From an uncultured Oscillospiraceae bacterium (GTDB lineage Bacteria; Bacillota; Clostridia; Oscillospirales; Oscillospiraceae): a stretch of DNA of 9,266 bases. The stretch is taken from positions 1-9,266 of the forward strand of contig CAAEKQ010000065.1 in NCBI GenBank assembly GCA_900756575.1. The letters run 5' to 3'. Below are positions 6,505 through 9,266 of this stretch, piece by piece. The notes under the pieces were generated by a model. The model saw nothing but the letters and a program-made list of their open reading frames with translations, ran no database searches and was not told the DNA's origin. The translations under genes were made by a program, and so were the position numbers. Numbering within the stretch: position 1 is the stretch's first letter; each line of letters starts with the position of its first letter.

Positions 6505-7950
6505 ATGAACCTTTCCATGATTGCCTATATCGTCGGCGCGGTGATGGAAATTGAGGCGGGGCTCATGCTGCTGCCTGCTCTGGTTGGGCTGATCTACGGT
6601 GAAAAAAGCGCCCTGTCTTTTGTGATTTGCGCAGCTGCGGCGGCTATCATCGGGGCAATTCCCATTCTGCGCAAGCCGAAAAACACGGCCATCTACGCCC
6701 GGGAGGGCTTTGTGGCAACGGCCCTCAGCTGGCTGACCCTCAGCGCCGTGGGCGCGGTGCCCTTCTGCATGACCGGCCAGATCCCCCACTACATCAACGC
6801 CCTGTTTGAGATGGTCTCAGGCTTTACCACCACCGGCGCCAGCATTCTGTATGAAGTAGAATCCATGGATCACTGTATGCTGTTCTGGCGGAGCTTTTCC
6901 CACTGGATTGGCGGCATGGGCGTTCTGGTGTTTATGCTGGCCATTCTCCCCATGGCAGGGGGGCAGAACCTCCACCTGATGCGGGCAGAATCCCCCGGCC
7001 CCACGGTGGGCAAGCTGGTGCCGAAGCTGCGGCAGTCTGCCATTTGGCTCTACGGCATCTATCTGGGACTGTCCATTGTGGACTTTATCCTGCTGTGCAT
7101 CGGCAAAATGCCCCCCTTCGAGGCGCTGTGTCTGACCTTTGGCACAGCCGGTACCGGCGGCTTTGGTGTGCTGAATTCCAGCTATGCGGAATACTCCATG
7201 TTCTGCAAATGGGTCACCACCGTTTTCATGGCCCTGTTCGGCATGAACTTCAATTTCTACTACCTGGTGATTTTGAGAAAATTCAAGGACGCCGTAAAAA
7301 TGGAGGAGATCCGCTGGTATCTGATCGTGTTCTTCTTTGCCTCCATCACCATTCTGTTTGATCTGCGTTATGCCGGAATCCTGGGGAATGGCGCACAGAC
7401 CGTGGACGCATTCTTCAGCGTCTCCTCGGTGATGACCACCACCGGTTACGCCACCGCGGACTTTAACCTCTGGCCCAGCTACAGCCGCACGGTATTGGTC
7501 ACGCTGATGTTCATAGGCGCCTGCGCAGGCTCCACCGGCGGCGGCATTAAGGTCAGCCGGCTTGTCATCTACATCAAGACACTGGCCCGGGAGCTGCGGC
7601 GGATGACCCATCCCCGTTCTGTCCGCCACATTCAGATGGACGGCAAAACCGTGGACGGCAGCGTGCTCCAGAACACCTTTGCCTATCTGGCGGTTTACGT
7701 GCTGGTATTCGCCGTCTCTCTGCTGATCGTCAGCCTGGACGGACTCGATCTCACCACAAACTTCACCGCCATCGCCGCGACCTTCAACAACATCGGCCCC
7801 GGCCTGGAACTGGTAGGCCCCACCGGGAATTTCGACTGCTATTCCTTCCTCAGCAAAATTGTCATGATTTTCGATATGCTGGCCGGACGGCTGGAGATCT
7901 ATCCTCTGATGATCTTCTTCCTGCCCTCCACCTGGAAGCGGCACAGCTAA
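6505..7950 (+). CDS. trkH: TrkH, K+-translocating subunit
   Basis: A 481-residue channel-like potassium transporter of the SKT superfamily, built of four membrane-pore-membrane repeats. All four pore loops with their filter glycines are visible: SGFTTTGAS (105-113, Gly111), GTAGTGGFG (213-221), MTTTGYAT (310-317, Gly314) and FNNIGPG (427-433, Gly431). CAGSTGGGIKVSR at 340-352 corresponds to the intramembrane gate region of repeat 3 and its following basic segment. The C-terminus carries the family signature GRLEIYP (461-467). The length matches TrkH, which has two extra N-terminal helices compared with KtrB. TGAGG at 6493-6497 lies inside the end of trkA, seven bases before the ATG. The complex takes up potassium with gating by TrkA. 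The gene ends 10 bases before a strong hairpin, making it the last of the murJ-trkA-trkH unit. Confidence 0.96.
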   Translation: MNLSMIAYIVGAVMEIEAGLMLLPALVGLIYGEKSALSFVICAAAAAIIGAIPILRKPKNTAIYAREGFVATALSWLTLSAVGAVPFCMTGQIPHYINALFEMVSGFTTTGASILYEVESMDHCMLFWRSFSHWIGGMGVLVFMLAILPMAGGQNLHLMRAESPGPTVGKLVPKLRQSAIWLYGIYLGLSIVDFILLCIGKMPPFEALCLTFGTAGTGGFGVLNSSYAEYSMFCKWVTTVFMALFGMNFNFYYLVILRKFKDAVKMEEIRWYLIVFFFASITILFDLRYAGILGNGAQTVDAFFSVSSVMTTTGYATADFNLWPSYSRTVLVTLMFIGACAGSTGGGIKVSRLVIYIKTLARELRRMTHPRSVRHIQMDGKTVDGSVLQNTFAYLAVYVLVFAVSLLIVSLDGLDLTTNFTAIAATFNNIGPGLELVGPTGNFDCYSFLSKIVMIFDMLAGRLEIYPLMIFFLPSTWKRHS

Positions 7951-7960
7951 TTATCGTCTC

Positions 7961-7987
7961 AAGGGCAGGCCTTCGGGCCTGCTCTTT
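7961..7987 (+). terminator. UUCG-loop hairpin, probable terminator after trkH
   Basis: Eleven-pair stem 7961-7971/7976-7986 with one G-T pair, closed by the very stable C(TTCG)G tetraloop. The tail is only TTT (7985-7987, partly in the stem) with a second TTT at 7992-7994, so it is a weaker U-tract than a classic terminator. Position 10 bases after the trkH stop supports a terminator or mRNA 3'-end stabiliser. Confidence 0.75.
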
Positions 7988-8056
7988 GCCGTTTCCGCGA
8001 AAAATATTCCCTTGATTTGCAGCGGTTTTACGGGATTTGATAGTGCTCCGCGCAAA

Positions 8057-8087
8057 ACGATACTTGCAATTCGCAAAATGTTATCGT
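8057..8087 (+). repeat. Inverted repeats over the promoter, possible operator
   Basis: ACGATA (8057-8062) and TATCGT (8082-8087) are perfect inverted arms whose equivalent positions are about 25 bases apart. Nested inside is TTGC (8064-8067) with GCAA (8073-8076). CGCAAAA also occurs twice in direct orientation, at 8051-8057 and 8072-8078. These lie across the -35 and the start of the -10 of the predicted promoter, where a repressor could bind. Arms are short, so chance is possible. Confidence 0.35.
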
Positions 8088-8092
8088 ATGCT
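8064..8092 (+). promoter_or_regulatory. Probable promoter of the beta-helix gene
   Basis: TTGCAA at 8064-8069 and TATGCT at 8087-8092 are separated by 17 bases, each matching four of six consensus bases. Predicted start near 8099 gives a leader of about 31 bases before the GTG at 8130. Weaker than the two other promoters in the window. Confidence 0.55.
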
Positions 8093-8129
8093 TAATCTAG
8101 TTTGGATACAAACAAAAGGAGGTATTCCT

Positions 8130-9266
8130 GTGAAAACATTTCAGAAAGTAGAGGGTCAGTGGATCGTTCCGGAAACCACGGAGCTGTTTGGACTGACCAT
8201 TTTCCCCGGTGCTTCTCTGGAGGCCCCCGAAGGAAAAACATTGGTGATGACCGTCAACGGTGAAAGCGTCGCTCCTGCCCCCGGCAATTACGAGGGCGAT
8301 ATTGTTCTGGAGGTGCTGGATCCCATCCCCAATGGGAATTATCAGTTCCGCGCCGCCATCTATGCCGAGGGCGGCACCGTGATCGAGGAAAAGTCCGCGC
8401 TGTCCGCCGTCATCGACGGCGAGGTCAAGGACGGCGAGTGCCTGGACGTTTCCATCACCAGCCGTGACGAGAACTTCAACGGCATCTGCGTGGGCGGCAA
8501 GGGCCCCTATACCGTCTCCGGCGCTGACGTATCCCTGATGGGCAACGGCGGCAACGACTTCATCGGCTACGGCGCCGGTATTATGTCCGGCGACGATGCC
8601 GTGCTGACCGTGGAGGATTCCTGCATTACTACCAAGGGCGCAGCCCGCGGTGCCATGTTTGCAGGCGGCCACTCCAAGCTCTATGTCAAGAACTGCGAGA
8701 TCTCCGCAGAGGACGGCGTGCTGCCCTGGGATTACGAGGACAATGTCATGCCCGGCAATATGCGCCGCGTTCCCTGGATGCTGGGTCTCCGGGGCAACTG
8801 CCGCGCCACCAATCTGGCGGATTACGCCGACGCGCTGTATGAGGACTGCACCCTCACCTCCGAGGCATGGGGCGTTATGTCTACCGACGGCGTTCGCCGC
8901 TGCCGCCTGAACCTCAAGAACTGCGATGTTGCCATCACCGGCCCCAGCGGCTACGGTGCCTTCTCCATCGGCGACTGCATCGACACCTTTGAGGACTGCC
9001 GCATCGACGTTCCCGATTATGCGCTGATTATGGCAAACGAAAACGCATCCGGCGTGTTCAACAACACCAAGGTGGATGCCGGCCGCTTCGCCGTGATGTG
9101 CTTCCGCAATGAGGGCGGCAAACTGGTGATTACCGATGGCTCCGTCATGAACACCGACGAGACCACCGTAGTTGTCAAGGGCTGCGCTCCCATCATCGAG
9201 GCGGACAACTGCGTACTGTCCCCCGGCAACGGCATTATCCTCCAGCTGATGAACAGTGACGACCCC
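8130..9266 (+). CDS. Right-handed beta-helix-like protein, 3' end beyond window
   Basis: An open frame from GTG at 8130 to the window end, 379 residues without a stop; AAAGGAGG at 8115-8122 lies seven bases upstream. I do not recognise a named gene. Residues 1-110 look like a beta-rich head (GDIVLEV, APEGKTLVMTVNG). From about 120 on there are short strand-turn rungs of 23-25 residues of the form LxVxxC: C165, C189, C240, C265, C290, then N312 and G337 at equivalent places, then C361. This is the pattern of a parallel beta-helix with a stacked internal ladder. Residues 194-238, with Trp200 and Trp216, form an insertion between rungs. There are 13 cysteines in all. The N-terminus (MKTFQKVEGQW) has no signal peptide, lipobox or membrane helix, so a cytosolic or non-classically exported protein is suggested. 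Catalytic residues of pectate lyases or similar beta-helix enzymes are not evident. It has its own promoter and is separated from trkH by a hairpin. Function unknown. Confidence 0.85.
   Translation, partial: MKTFQKVEGQWIVPETTELFGLTIFPGASLEAPEGKTLVMTVNGESVAPAPGNYEGDIVLEVLDPIPNGNYQFRAAIYAEGGTVIEEKSALSAVIDGEVKDGECLDVSITSRDENFNGICVGGKGPYTVSGADVSLMGNGGNDFIGYGAGIMSGDDAVLTVEDSCITTKGAARGAMFAGGHSKLYVKNCEISAEDGVLPWDYEDNVMPGNMRRVPWMLGLRGNCRATNLADYADALYEDCTLTSEAWGVMSTDGVRRCRLNLKNCDVAITGPSGYGAFSIGDCIDTFEDCRIDVPDYALIMANENASGVFNNTKVDAGRFAVMCFRNEGGKLVITDGSVMNTDETTVVVKGCAPIIEADNCVLSPGNGIILQLMNSDDP

Noticed and set aside
345..7944. Long open frames on the minus strand opposite the lipoprotein, lspA, rluD-family, murJ, trkA and trkH genes
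   Set aside because: Their translations are low-complexity, rich in Gly, His and Gln without recognisable motifs, and they lie antisense to well-supported genes; GC-rich codon use creates such shadows.
8012..8042. TTGATT with TTTGAT/TTGATA as another promoter before the beta-helix gene
   Set aside because: The -10 match is poor and spacing is 18-19 bases; the pair at 8064-8092 is better placed and better matched.
8097..8672. 191-residue minus-strand frame opposite the beta-helix gene
   Set aside because: The + strand frame has a strong ribosome site, GTG start, repeat structure and continues open for 379 codons; the minus frame has no family features.
1..9266. CRISPR arrays, tRNA or rRNA genes, insertion sequences, prophage or defence genes
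   Set aside because: No regularly spaced direct repeats, tRNA-like cloverleaf, transposase motifs or phage genes were seen; apart from the beta-helix gene the content is ordinary housekeeping.

Overview
The window looks like a chromosomal segment of a GC-rich Gram-positive anaerobe of the Bacillota, most likely class Clostridia and perhaps an Oscillospiraceae-type gut bacterium. Evidence is the strong AGGAGG-type ribosome binding sites, TTG and GTG starts next to ATG, SigA-type promoters with 17-base spacers, a THI-element (TPP) riboswitch with an intrinsic terminator, and a ThiT-type S component, which is largely a Bacillota protein. The assignment is by sequence character only; no search was run. 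All genes are on the + strand, coding density is high, and no rRNA, tRNA, insertion sequence, CRISPR array or phage gene was seen.

Region 1 (1-2612) is an apparent operon: a lipoprotein with a transglutaminase-like Cys-His-Asp domain, then lspA (lipoprotein signal peptidase, TTG start), then an RluA/RluD-family pseudouridine synthase that overlaps lspA by 17 bases. The lipoprotein is itself a predicted substrate of the Lgt/LspA pathway encoded next to it. Region 2 (2609-3432) is a self-contained thiamine-uptake unit: a near-consensus promoter whose -35 box overlaps the rluD-family stop codon, a TPP riboswitch, a regulated terminator, thiT, and a final intrinsic terminator.

Region 3 (3469-7987) starts with a second near-consensus promoter and carries a MurJ-family flippase, trkA and trkH, then a UUCG-loop hairpin. 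trkA and trkH are one base apart and make a two-component K+ uptake system. The MurJ-family protein has the fold and length of a lipid II flippase, but by my alignment from memory it lacks several charged residues known to be essential in E. coli MurJ. Region 4 (8057-9266) has a probable promoter overlapped by inverted repeats. It drives a GTG-initiated gene that runs off the window end. Its 379 visible residues form a right-handed beta-helix-like protein with Cys at equivalent positions of many rungs and no recognisable signal peptide. Its function is unknown, and it is the best candidate for something undescribed.

The unit-by-unit picture is envelope maintenance (lipoprotein processing, possible peptidoglycan precursor export), RNA modification, vitamin uptake under direct thiamine pyrophosphate control, and potassium homeostasis.
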